A DNA stretch of 64,000 bases from Sporosarcina jeotgali (lineage in GTDB: Bacteria > Bacillota > Bacilli > Bacillales_A > Planococcaceae), in the NCBI RefSeq assembly GCF_033304595.1, contig NZ_CP116341.1, forward strand, positions 2,583,001-2,647,000. The letters run 5' to 3'. Under the pieces are notes generated by a model that was not told where the DNA came from, ran no database searches, and was given only the letters and a program-made list of their open reading frames with translations. Below, one piece after another: positions 22,864 to 31,350 of this stretch (positions within the stretch are counted from its first letter, which is position 1; every line of letters starts with the position of its first letter). Made by a program: the position numbers and the translations under genes.

Positions 22864-24357
22864 ATGGAAACTTTCATCACCCCACAACGAGAGGCTGCGT
22901 TCACTATAAGGAAGTTGCGATTGAAGTTTCCTGGAGAGGAATCCTTGTTATTCAAGGACCTCTCTTTCTCAGTCCGTAAAGGTGAAAAAGTGCTGCTGCT
23001 CGGTCCTAGCGGTTGCGGCAAGTCAACGCTGCTGCAAGTTGCCAGCGGCATCGTCCCGAATTCCTTTGAGCTGCCAATGAAAGCAGAAAAACTTGAACTT
23101 CCGGATTCATGGGGATTTGTCTTCCAAGATCCAGATACACAATTCTGCATGCCTTATGTAGATGAGGAACTTGCGTTTGTACTCGAAAACTTGAACGTCC
23201 CTCGCGAAAATATGCCAGAGTTGATTATTGACGTGTTGCAGCGGGTAGGGCTTCATCTGACAGACATTCACACGCCCATTCTCGAACTTTCGCAAGGCAT
23301 GAAACAACGGTTAGCCTTAGCATCCGTATTGCTGATGGACCCTGAAGTACTATTTCTGGATGAACCATCTGCCCTTCTCGATCCTGAAGGAACAGAACAA
23401 ATTTGGACCTCCATTCAAGCGGCAACAGCTGAGCAGACTGTTGTCATTGTGGAACACAAAATTGAACAGATTGCTGAGTGGATTGACCGTGTCGTTCTGT
23501 TTACGGATGATGGAATGATTTTGGCAGATGGTCCACCCGATTCGATTTTCAAAGTTTATAAGGAAGAACTCATTCAATATGGGATTTGGTATCCGGGAGT
23601 ATGGGAAGACTATTTGGAGTCAAAAGCGTATAAGAAGTTGAATGAAAATCGTTCATCTACACGTACGTTTGAAGTTCTTCATGCCGAAGAATTTAACGGG
23701 TATCGCGGGCAGAAATCCGTTATTCACGTGCCAAGTGCATCGATCAGCCAAGGTGCTTGGGTGGCGATTCTAGGAGAGAACGGTTCCGGGAAGAGCTCGC
23801 TGCTGTTATCGCTTATGCAGTTATTAAAAACGTCAGGCGCGCTGCGTGTGAATGGCGAGCCCATTGTACAAAAGAAGCGCAGGAAAACCCTTCCTGCAGG
23901 GCTATCGCTCGTCTTTCAAAACCCTGAGCTTCAATTTGTCACGAATTCGATTATGGATGAGTTAACGATTTCGTTGCAAAAATCATCTTCGGCGGAAGCG
24001 AATCGCCATGCAGAGGAAATGATTGAGCTGTTCAACCTGCCCGTCTCAGGTGACCGCCATCCGTATCAGTTATCCGTCGGGCAAAAGAGACGATTGAGCG
24101 TTGCAACTGCGCTAACTTCTTCAACCGGCATATTGTTGTTGGATGAACCGACATTCGGGCAAGATGCACGTAATACGTTCGGGATGCTGGAAAAGTTGGA
24201 GTCGTTACGAAGGAATGGGATGACGATTGTGATGGTGACGCATGATTTAGAAATTGCATCGCATTTCGCGACAGATCATTGGACAGTTTCAGATGGCGAG
24301 CTCGTGTCATGCACGCGTCAAGGAGGTGTTGCGAATGCCCGCTTGGTTTACGCCTGA
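22864..24357 (+). CDS. ykoD: ECF transporter dual ATPase YkoD
   Basis: 497 aa with two fused ABC ATPase domains. Domain 1 has Walker A GPSGCGKST, signature LSQGMKQRLALAS and Walker B LLMDPEVLFLDEPSALLD. Domain 2 has Walker A GENGSGKSS, signature LSVGQKRRLSVAT and ILLLDEPTFGQD. It powers uptake of thiamine precursor with YkoE and YkoC, and its 3' end overlaps ykoC by 23 nt. Confidence 0.95.
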   Translation: METFITPQREAAFTIRKLRLKFPGEESLLFKDLSFSVRKGEKVLLLGPSGCGKSTLLQVASGIVPNSFELPMKAEKLELPDSWGFVFQDPDTQFCMPYVDEELAFVLENLNVPRENMPELIIDVLQRVGLHLTDIHTPILELSQGMKQRLALASVLLMDPEVLFLDEPSALLDPEGTEQIWTSIQAATAEQTVVIVEHKIEQIAEWIDRVVLFTDDGMILADGPPDSIFKVYKEELIQYGIWYPGVWEDYLESKAYKKLNENRSSTRTFEVLHAEEFNGYRGQKSVIHVPSASISQGAWVAILGENGSGKSSLLLSLMQLLKTSGALRVNGEPIVQKKRRKTLPAGLSLVFQNPELQFVTNSIMDELTISLQKSSSAEANRHAEEMIELFNLPVSGDRHPYQLSVGQKRRLSVATALTSSTGILLLDEPTFGQDARNTFGMLEKLESLRRNGMTIVMVTHDLEIASHFATDHWTVSDGELVSCTRQGGVANARLVYA

Positions 24358-25099
24358 TCGGGAAACATGGTTGTTTCGAGTGAATCCTGCGTTAAAATTC
24401 GCGCTATTCGTTTTGCTGCTGTTCATTACGCTATTTACTAGAAACTTGGCGTTTGTCACTTGGCTAGCTGTTCTATTCGGAATTCTGCTCTACGGATTCA
24501 GCGGATACCCGTTCCGAAAGTTAGCGTTGCTGTCGATTCCACTGGTTATCTCTTTTGCCTCTTCCGCATTCACCATGATGCTGTTCGGTAAAGGGGATAC
24601 CGTAATCTGGCAATGGGGGCTTTTCAAGATTTCTGAAGAAAGCATCCAGCACGGATTGCTGCTCGGTACAAAGTCGTTAACATTCGGGTTTGTCGGGTTC
24701 ACATTTCTACTCACAGTGCAGCCCGTACTGTTCTTTTATGCGATGATGCAGCAATTCCGGCTGCCGTCAAAGTATGCGTACAGTTTCATTGCATCGATTC
24801 GTTTGCTTCCTGTTGTAGTAGAGGAGATTCAAGTGCGGAGCAATGCACTGAAAGTCCGCGGCATTACGTTCTCCCGAGGGATAAAAGGGTGGGGCGAACG
24901 GATTCAAGCATACGCAGTCCCTCTGTTTGCCCAAAGTATTCGCCGTGCGCAAAGGATCGCCATTGCGATGGAGGCCAAACAATACCAGATGGGCGCCGCG
25001 CGAACGTACTTCTACCCGACTTCCTACAGTCGAATGGATGGGGTGTTTGTGGCTGTCCTTGCAGTGTGTATCGCAAGTATCGTCTTTCTTGCGGGTTGA
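24335..25099 (+). CDS. ykoC: ECF transporter transmembrane (T) component YkoC
   Basis: 254 aa membrane protein with the energy-coupling Ala-Arg-Gly type motif near its end (EEIQVRSNALKVRGITFSR) and segments such as FALFVLLLFITLFTRNLAFV. ATG 24335 is chosen for the AAGGAGGTG site; a longer frame upstream merely overlaps ykoD. It couples ATP hydrolysis by YkoD to substrate movement through YkoE. Last gene of the operon. Confidence 0.93.
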   Translation: MPAWFTPDRETWLFRVNPALKFALFVLLLFITLFTRNLAFVTWLAVLFGILLYGFSGYPFRKLALLSIPLVISFASSAFTMMLFGKGDTVIWQWGLFKISEESIQHGLLLGTKSLTFGFVGFTFLLTVQPVLFFYAMMQQFRLPSKYAYSFIASIRLLPVVVEEIQVRSNALKVRGITFSRGIKGWGERIQAYAVPLFAQSIRRAQRIAIAMEAKQYQMGAARTYFYPTSYSRMDGVFVAVLAVCIASIVFLAG

Positions 25100-25111
25100 A
25101 TGAAATGCAAA

Positions 25112-25137
25112 CAGGAGCCCCCGGCGCGGAGGCTCCA
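25112..25137 (+). terminator. Likely terminator of ykoEDC
   Basis: GGAGCC pairs with GGCTCC across CCCGGCGCGGA, followed by AATTTTTG. The 3' arm is part of the first 307-bp repeat copy. Confidence 0.6.
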
Positions 25138-25738
25138 ATTTTTGTGGTGGTGTTAAATCGAGTGCTTCGCGTCTGCGAAGCATTCCTTCTTATGACCTTA
25201 AGGGCTTGATTGGTCGCGAGATTGGGTGATGTGCGCGTTTTTTTCAGCTCCGCGGCAGGTGGAATGGGATCGCCGCACGCGTTTATGAGCGGATTTCCGC
25301 GGTTTATGATCACTATTTTTGGGTTATGAGCGCATTCGTGAGGTTATGATCACTTCTCGCGGGTTATGATCACTTTTCATGAGTTATGAGCGTATCCCCG
25401 ATTTTATGATCATTCTTCCCGATTTATGAGCGCGGAGGCTCCTGTTTTTGTGGTGGTGTTTAATCGAAGTGCTTCGCGGCTGCGAAGCATTCCTTCTTAT
25501 GACCTTAAGGGCTTGATTGGTCGCGAGATTGGGTGATGCGGGCGTTTGTTTAGCTCCGCGGCAGGTGGATTGGAATCGCCGCTTGCGTTTATGAGCGTAT
25601 TTCCGCGGTTTATGATCACTATTTTTTGGTTATGAGCGCATTCGTGAGGTTATGATCACTTCTCGCGGGTTATGATCACTATCCATGATTTATGAGCGTA
25701 TCCCCGATTTTATGATCATTCTTCCCGATCTATGAGCG
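25124..25738. repeat. Tandem duplication (2 x about 307 bp) made of short TTATGA repeats
   Basis: Copy 1 (25124-25429) and copy 2 (25430-25738) are nearly identical. Each begins GCGCGGAGGCTCC, has a hairpin TGCTTCGC/GCGAAGCA (25163-25182 and 25470-25489) and ends in seven to eight degenerate units of about 20 bp. The units start TTATGAGCG or TTATGATCA and appear in mixed order. No convincing gene is present. This is the whole 630-bp gap between ykoC and the convergent CoA-transferase-like gene, whose last codons fall inside the final unit. Function unknown. Confidence 0.85.
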
Positions 25739-27043
25739 GGCATCCATTTCTGCAGCTGCATATTCTTGTTCAGAAGGCAGTATTCCAGCAGCAATCGCTT
25801 CGCTGCGCAGCTCGTCCCGGAATTTCGGGTGAGCGATTGCGATTAAGGCTTCCGCGCGTTCGCGAAGTGACTTGCCGTGCAGCTTCGCAATCCCGTACTC
25901 TGTCACGATGCAATCGACTTCGTTTTTTGAAGTCGTGACGATAGATCCGGGCGAGAGACTCAGTTTGATGCGGGACATGGAATCATTCTTCAATGTTGAA
26001 TACATGCAGATGAACCCTTTCCCATTTTTCGCGAGCTGGGCACCACGTGCAAAATCAGCTTGTCCCCCCGTGGATGAATAATAGTTTCCGCCAATCGTTT
26101 CAGAAGCACATTGTCCATACAAATCCACTTCGGTAGTGGCATTGATCGAAACCATGTTATCTTCTTTTGCAATCTCATAAGGGTCATTGACTGTACTTAC
26201 AGGCAAAAATTCAACGCCTGGATTGTTATGGAGAAATTCATACAACCGTTGTGTTCCATATGCAAACGTCGTGATAATTTTCCCTTGGTGTGTGCGTTTA
26301 TTCATCCCAGTCACAGCATCTGAAGCAACCAGGTCTACGATGCCATCTGTCAGCATCTCCGTATGGATACCTAAATTACGGTGATTTCTCAGCATACTCA
26401 TCACCGCATTCGGGACCGCTCCGATTCCAACTTGCAGCGTATCCCCGTCTTGGATTTCTGATGTAATGTAGCTTGCAATCTTCTGGTCTTTTTCACTTAT
26501 TACGGGACACTTCTCTTCTGTTAAAAGAATATCGTTTTCCACATAGCCTGCAATCTGGCTCATGTGGACTTGGTTCTTTCCAAATGTACGCGGCATATGC
26601 CGGTTCACTTCGAGGATGAACGGAATCTTGCCGATGAACTCTGAAACATAGTCTGCTTGAGTTCCAAGTGAAAAGTACCCATGTTCATCAGGCGGGGATG
26701 CTACCGCGATGACGACTGGATGTTTTAATGTGTCGCGAAGCAATCCCGGAACTTCGCTAAATACGTTTGGAATGAGATCGACAGCTCCGCTGCGAAAGGC
26801 ATTTCGTGTGGCTCCGCTTAAAAAATAAGACATATGCGACAAGTGCCCTTTCATTTCCCCGCGGATATATGCACGTTCTCGCAAGGCAAGCATTTGATGA
26901 ACAGTTACGCGATCCAGCTGTTCATAATTTGTTTCTAACAGGTCCAGTAACAAATGAGGTTCTCCATTTGCAATGGGGATAATGAGATCCGTGCCCGGGT
27001 GCATTAACGACATCAATTCTTGTTCACTCAAATGTTTCGTCAT
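25730..27043 (-). CDS. Acetyl-CoA hydrolase/CoA-transferase family protein
   Basis: 437 aa, type I CoA-transferase-like fold in two halves. It contains GIGAVPNAVMSML (CoA-binding loop), a catalytic-Glu segment SINATTEVDLYGQ and SSTGGQADFARGA near residue 330. Such proteins hydrolyse acetyl-CoA or move CoA between acetate and succinate, 4-hydroxybutyrate or similar acids. The exact acceptor is unknown. The final residues ARS and the TAG stop are encoded by the last TTATGAGCG-type repeat unit. Single gene. Confidence 0.88.
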   Translation of the reverse strand: MTKHLSEQELMSLMHPGTDLIIPIANGEPHLLLDLLETNYEQLDRVTVHQMLALRERAYIRGEMKGHLSHMSYFLSGATRNAFRSGAVDLIPNVFSEVPGLLRDTLKHPVVIAVASPPDEHGYFSLGTQADYVSEFIGKIPFILEVNRHMPRTFGKNQVHMSQIAGYVENDILLTEEKCPVISEKDQKIASYITSEIQDGDTLQVGIGAVPNAVMSMLRNHRNLGIHTEMLTDGIVDLVASDAVTGMNKRTHQGKIITTFAYGTQRLYEFLHNNPGVEFLPVSTVNDPYEIAKEDNMVSINATTEVDLYGQCASETIGGNYYSSTGGQADFARGAQLAKNGKGFICMYSTLKNDSMSRIKLSLSPGSIVTTSKNEVDCIVTEYGIAKLHGKSLRERAEALIAIAHPKFRDELRSEAIAAGILPSEQEYAAAEMDARS

Positions 27044-27140
27044 GGTTAGGTTAACAGCTCCCGCTCATATTGATACTCCGATTATAGCCCAGACTGAGCG
27101 CTCGCTCAACACGAAACTGACTGCATTTATTTCAATCCAA

Positions 27141-27178
27141 AAACAAACCTCCCGCATTAGTCTGCGAAAGGTTTGTTT
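27141..27178 (-). terminator. Terminator of the GT2-GtrA-YfhO operon
   Basis: AAACAAACCT pairs with AGGTTTGTTT. On the minus strand it starts within the last codons of the YfhO gene and is followed by TTGGATT. The coding end and the terminator overlap. Confidence 0.75.
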
Positions 27179-29772
27179 CTTGTATTTCTCCACACCCATG
27201 CCAGCGTTCCGAATAACGCAAACACACTGATGATGAGAGATATCCATAAGTAGGGCGGCCGATATGTCATTTCAATCTGATTTGTGCCTGGTTCAATCGG
27301 TATTCCTGTAAACGCATAATTCGTTTTCAAAACGGATACTTTTTTGCCATTCACTTTTGCCGTCCAGCCCTTTTCAAACGGAATCGGCATCACAGCCAAG
27401 CTGTCTTCAGCTGGATTATCAAGCTGAACGTTTACATGACCGCCTTTCCATGCAACGGCAGATTCAGAACTTTGGTTGTTCTTCTGCTCAGCCTTTTTAA
27501 GTGTCGTATAATCTTCAGCGTAAAGCTGTAAATCACTTAATGTATAAGTTCCTTCTGGCACGCGTATCCGGATAACTTCTTCTGACGGCACCCGAATCGT
27601 TATATCATTAACACGTGTTCGATAAATCGAATCCCCGCGCTTACGGGTTGTTTTATAGTCATTTACTTTGAGATGAAATCCTATATCTGCAGTTGATCGT
27701 TCCAAGTAAAATGAAACATACGCGTCTTCTTTCAGCAGACGGACATCAGACACTTTCAAATCGATTCCGCCATTCTTTCCTGTAACGACTAGCTTGTCAT
27801 CCTCATACACAGCCCGAACAGGTTGAACGGTTACTTGATCCATCAAATTTTCTTCAGCTGGTGACGGTTCTGACCGGCCATCCCAATCTTCTAACACCGC
27901 TCCAGTTAACATGGCGTGCTCGCGCGCAAGCACAGGACTATTTTTTAATTCTTTTTCTGTATAAATCTTATTCACAGTTCGAACAAACGGAAGACGGTGT
28001 TCGTTTTCATACGCTTTGAAGTCCCCGCTATCAGTAACTTCATCAAAACCAAACGGAATCGGATTTCCCTTCTCTGAACGAACCGCATACACTCCGTTCA
28101 GTAAGCTATAAAGGTTCGCACGTCCGCCGAATCCCGCATACCGACTGACACTCTCTCTTCCCATGTCAATTGATAAATCATCTAAGTAAAAATGCAGCAA
28201 ATGCTGATTTAAAATGCTCGAGTAAATGCTCGTCCCTAAAAAGTCCTGGACAATCGGAGTGTTGTTGCGAGTACCAATCATCCAATCAATTCTTGCGAGA
28301 GGGTCTTTTTCAAGCGACGATACGCGGCGGACCAGTTCTCGTGACTCTTCCCCGTTGTAAGCATCGCTCGTGAAAAATGACTGCGGAATGCCTTGGCCCT
28401 GAACTTGCTCCACGTTCGGGTGATTTCCAGTAAGCTTCTCCTTTTGGAACAGGTTCACAGTCACTAAACTGGAACCGATGATCACGATCCACAGCGCGAT
28501 ATCCCAATGCTTAAATTGCCGAACGGCAGACAGAATTGCAACTGCACAAGTAATCAGTGCCATTACCACTAAACTGTCTGCATATAGACTCGGCTTTCCT
28601 TCCAATTCCATAATTGAAAAGAGATAGTAAACTGCGATTGTGCCGAGCACTGCAATTGCCGCATGCTTCAAGTGGATTGCCTTCCGATTCTGCAATGTGA
28701 CCGCAGCCAATCCGCCCGCAGTCAGCATCAGCATGTGTTCCCATCGGAATTGCGGTGCAGATAACCCATTAAACACACTTCCAACCGCGGGGGATGCGTG
28801 AAGTACTGCCAGCACAACAGTCAGGATGGCAAACAACCGAAATCCTCTCTTTCTATACAGTGGAAATAGAAATAAGCAAAGGATTGCAATTGCAGGTAAG
28901 ACCACCAGTTTCCCGTCGGATAAAATATTTTCCTTCATATCAAAAAAAGGAATGTCCCCTTCAAATGGAGGTCTGAAGTTATTCAAATACCCGTAAACAG
29001 CCGGAACGAAAAATGGACTGCTGATTGCTGCTCCAAGCAATCCGCCAGCTAGAAACTGTACAATCTGCTTCTTTTTCTTCAGCTCCCCTTTAACTAAAGG
29101 GATAAACCATCGGGCAATTATGTAACTAAATGTCAGCAAGAAGTTAATATAGGCAAAATAGAAATTGTCAATCATGCTGAGTGCGACTGCTGCAACGAAC
29201 CACCCTGGTTTTCCATAACGCATAATCCGTTCCGCACCGATCAGTAATAGCGGTAAAAAAACCATCGCATCTGCAAAGAACTCCCAATACGTCACATGTC
29301 GGAAATATAAAATACTGATACTGTAAATAACTGCGGCGATGTAGGCAAATTGGGTTTTCAACCCGATTAAACGGAAAAAAACCGTGGTGATTAATAAAAT
29401 TACAGTCACACGAATGATACTGACAAACACTGTTGCATCCGCCCAATATTGAAGCCCGGGAGCATTCAGAATCCCAATCCACCCTAACACCGCTGTAACT
29501 AAGGCGGTACCCAAGAAGATTATGGACGTTGAAAAATAATAGCCGAGCTGCGAAAACGTTCCGCCTCCTAAGCCAAAACGTTCTGAGTAGAAGAAATTTC
29601 CGTCACGCATGGATTCATAAAGAAAATGTTTGAAAGGAATCATTTGCGATAAGCCATCGTTCGGTCCTATTACGTAGCGTCCTTGTACCCACTCCGACAA
29701 CATGAACCCGTGAGCCATGATAGCGGTGATTATACTTACGATAACAAGCCCAAGCCACTTTCTTTTCGTCAT
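27157..29772 (-). CDS. YfhO family membrane glycosyltransferase-like protein
   Basis: About 871 aa with around 12-14 membrane segments and large extracytoplasmic domains. The N-terminus (GPNDGLSQMIPFKHFLYESM and RFGLGGGTFSQLGYYF) and C-terminal FEKGWTAKVNGK, then YRPPYLWISLIISVFALFG, match YfhO proteins. These are GT-C-like enzymes proposed to decorate wall polymers such as lipoteichoic acid from polyprenyl-phosphate sugars. Its ATG overlaps the GtrA stop (TGATG), so translation is coupled to the GtrA flippase-like gene. The sugar is unknown. Confidence 0.9.
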   Translation of the reverse strand: MTKRKWLGLVIVSIITAIMAHGFMLSEWVQGRYVIGPNDGLSQMIPFKHFLYESMRDGNFFYSERFGLGGGTFSQLGYYFSTSIIFLGTALVTAVLGWIGILNAPGLQYWADATVFVSIIRVTVILLITTVFFRLIGLKTQFAYIAAVIYSISILYFRHVTYWEFFADAMVFLPLLLIGAERIMRYGKPGWFVAAVALSMIDNFYFAYINFLLTFSYIIARWFIPLVKGELKKKKQIVQFLAGGLLGAAISSPFFVPAVYGYLNNFRPPFEGDIPFFDMKENILSDGKLVVLPAIAILCLFLFPLYRKRGFRLFAILTVVLAVLHASPAVGSVFNGLSAPQFRWEHMLMLTAGGLAAVTLQNRKAIHLKHAAIAVLGTIAVYYLFSIMELEGKPSLYADSLVVMALITCAVAILSAVRQFKHWDIALWIVIIGSSLVTVNLFQKEKLTGNHPNVEQVQGQGIPQSFFTSDAYNGEESRELVRRVSSLEKDPLARIDWMIGTRNNTPIVQDFLGTSIYSSILNQHLLHFYLDDLSIDMGRESVSRYAGFGGRANLYSLLNGVYAVRSEKGNPIPFGFDEVTDSGDFKAYENEHRLPFVRTVNKIYTEKELKNSPVLAREHAMLTGAVLEDWDGRSEPSPAEENLMDQVTVQPVRAVYEDDKLVVTGKNGGIDLKVSDVRLLKEDAYVSFYLERSTADIGFHLKVNDYKTTRKRGDSIYRTRVNDITIRVPSEEVIRIRVPEGTYTLSDLQLYAEDYTTLKKAEQKNNQSSESAVAWKGGHVNVQLDNPAEDSLAVMPIPFEKGWTAKVNGKKVSVLKTNYAFTGIPIEPGTNQIEMTYRPPYLWISLIISVFALFGTLAWVWRNTRNKPFAD

Positions 29773-30152
29773 CACGCTGCCTTCAGCACCTTTCCAGTTA
29801 CTATGAATGTCACAGGCACTGTAATGACTAATGCTCCGAGCGGCGCGATACTGCTGCTAATATGCAGCCCGTCTACTAAAATATAGAGCAAAACAGCAGT
29901 CACGATGATATTGACAAGTTGAGTGACAGGGTAGATTAAAAATTTCTTTAACGTCGGTTTCACTTTGTACGTTACATAGCTGTTTAAGAAAAAGGAAATG
30001 ATCATGCTTAAAATGACTGCGCTGAAATGCGCAATCATATAAGCAAGGCCGATTCCTTTTAGTCCGAGCAAGTAGAACGCATAGTAGGTTCCTGTATTAA
30101 TAACGCCGACAATGGCGAATGTGATGAATTCACGAATTTCCAATTTTGGCAT
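29772..30152 (-). CDS. GtrA family membrane protein
   Basis: 126 aa, four membrane segments (ITFAIVGVINTGTYYAFYLL, HFSAVILSMIISFFLNSYVT, YPVTQLVNIIVTAVLLYI, APLGALVITVPVTFIVTG). GtrA-like proteins are thought to flip polyprenyl-phosphate-linked sugar across the membrane. The 5' end overlaps the GT2 gene by 23 nt and the 3' end overlaps YfhO, making a tightly coupled trio: load sugar, flip, transfer. Confidence 0.92.
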   Translation of the reverse strand: MPKLEIREFITFAIVGVINTGTYYAFYLLGLKGIGLAYMIAHFSAVILSMIISFFLNSYVTYKVKPTLKKFLIYPVTQLVNIIVTAVLLYILVDGLHISSSIAPLGALVITVPVTFIVTGKVLKAA

Positions 30153-31101
30153 GAGAGACTGGTTTTCCTTTCACCGCTGCGCTTGTCCTTCGAACTAAGT
30201 AGTGCGGGCGTTTTTTGGTTTCATTGTAAATCCGTCCAACATATTCTCCGATAATGCCGAGCGATAATAACTGAACGCCTCCAAGAAATAGAACTGCAGA
30301 GATGATCGTGAAGTATCCTGGGACCTCTACTCCGTTCCTAATAATTCCAATGAGTGTTATTGAAATATAGGCAATCGCAAGAAACAAACTGAGTAACCCT
30401 GCATAAAAGCACAGGCGCAATGGCTTGGTGTTGAACGATACAACTCCATCGACTGCATAATTCAGCAGTTGCTTGAATGACCACTTCGTCTCGCCATGCT
30501 GTCGTGTCACGTTCTCATAAGAAATCGTTTTCTGTTCCAGACCGATCCACGAATACAGCCCTTTCGAGAAACGATTTCCTTCACTGAGCTGCAGCAAAGA
30601 GTCGACAGCGCGGCGGCTGAGCAAACGGAAATCCCCTTCGCCGTCATGCAGCTCTACGTCAATCGTCTTGTTAACGCCCCAATAATATGCGCGCGACAAC
30701 AAGGAACGAATGGGTGAGTCTCCTACTCGATTCCTTTTCGCAATAACTTGGTCATATCCCTCTTCATATCCTCGTATCAATTGGGGAATCAGTTCTGGCG
30801 GATGCTGCAAATCGGCATCCATTAATATGACTGCGTCCCCTTTTGCGTACTGCAGTCCAGCTAAAATAGCAGCCTCTTTACCAAAGTTCCGTGTAAAGGA
30901 TACATATTCAACTTCTGGATAATCGATCAGCGCTCCTCGTATTTCATCCATCGTTTTATCATCGCTTCCATCGTCTACGAACAGCACTTCATAGCGAAGT
31001 CCACTTGGGGTCATCGTATCTTTCAACGCTTTCATCATAGTTAATATATTGCCTTCTTCGTTGTATGAAGGGATGACGAATGAAATAAACAAGTGTTTCA
31101 T
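30130..31101 (-). CDS. Polyprenyl-phosphate glycosyltransferase (GT2, GtrB/YkcC-like)
   Basis: 323 aa. GT2 fold starting SFVIPSYNEEGNILTMMKAL, nucleotide-sugar DDGSDD, metal DxD in LMDADLQHPPELIPQL, acceptor region YNETKKRPHYLV, and two C-terminal membrane helices (LCFYAGLLSLFLAIAYISI, YFTIISAVLFLGGVQLLSLG). It should attach a sugar to a polyprenyl phosphate on the inner membrane face. ATG 31099-31101 has CAGG 8 nt upstream. First gene of the GT2-GtrA-YfhO operon. Confidence 0.92.
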   Translation of the reverse strand: MKHLFISFVIPSYNEEGNILTMMKALKDTMTPSGLRYEVLFVDDGSDDKTMDEIRGALIDYPEVEYVSFTRNFGKEAAILAGLQYAKGDAVILMDADLQHPPELIPQLIRGYEEGYDQVIAKRNRVGDSPIRSLLSRAYYWGVNKTIDVELHDGEGDFRLLSRRAVDSLLQLSEGNRFSKGLYSWIGLEQKTISYENVTRQHGETKWSFKQLLNYAVDGVVSFNTKPLRLCFYAGLLSLFLAIAYISITLIGIIRNGVEVPGYFTIISAVLFLGGVQLLSLGIIGEYVGRIYNETKKRPHYLVRRTSAAVKGKPVSHAKIGNS

Positions 31102-31350
31102 TCTGTGCACCTGCTTTCTGAATTTGTGCCAACGGCTCTCCTTCTAATACCCGTTTTCTACTGAAATATCACCTATCTGCAAGATAAATAGGAAACATAG
31201 TCATAAGTCTTTTAGTATAGCTGTAAGAAGACATGGAAATCCCCCTTCATGAAATTTTCAACGTGTTCTGCAAATTCCTTCTCTTATTGCAACGTCTTCT
31301 AATTCAGCGCATACTTAGTTACGTACATTCAGAAGACAGGAGTTTGACTA

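Noticed and set aside
24254..24334. Longer start for ykoC
   Set aside because: This stretch is the ykoD 3' coding region in another frame; the AAGGAGGTG site points to ATG 24335.
25124..25738. CRISPR array in the TTATGA repeat region
   Set aside because: Units are only about 20 bp with no distinct repeat and spacer, the same order recurs in both 307-bp copies, and no cas genes are present.
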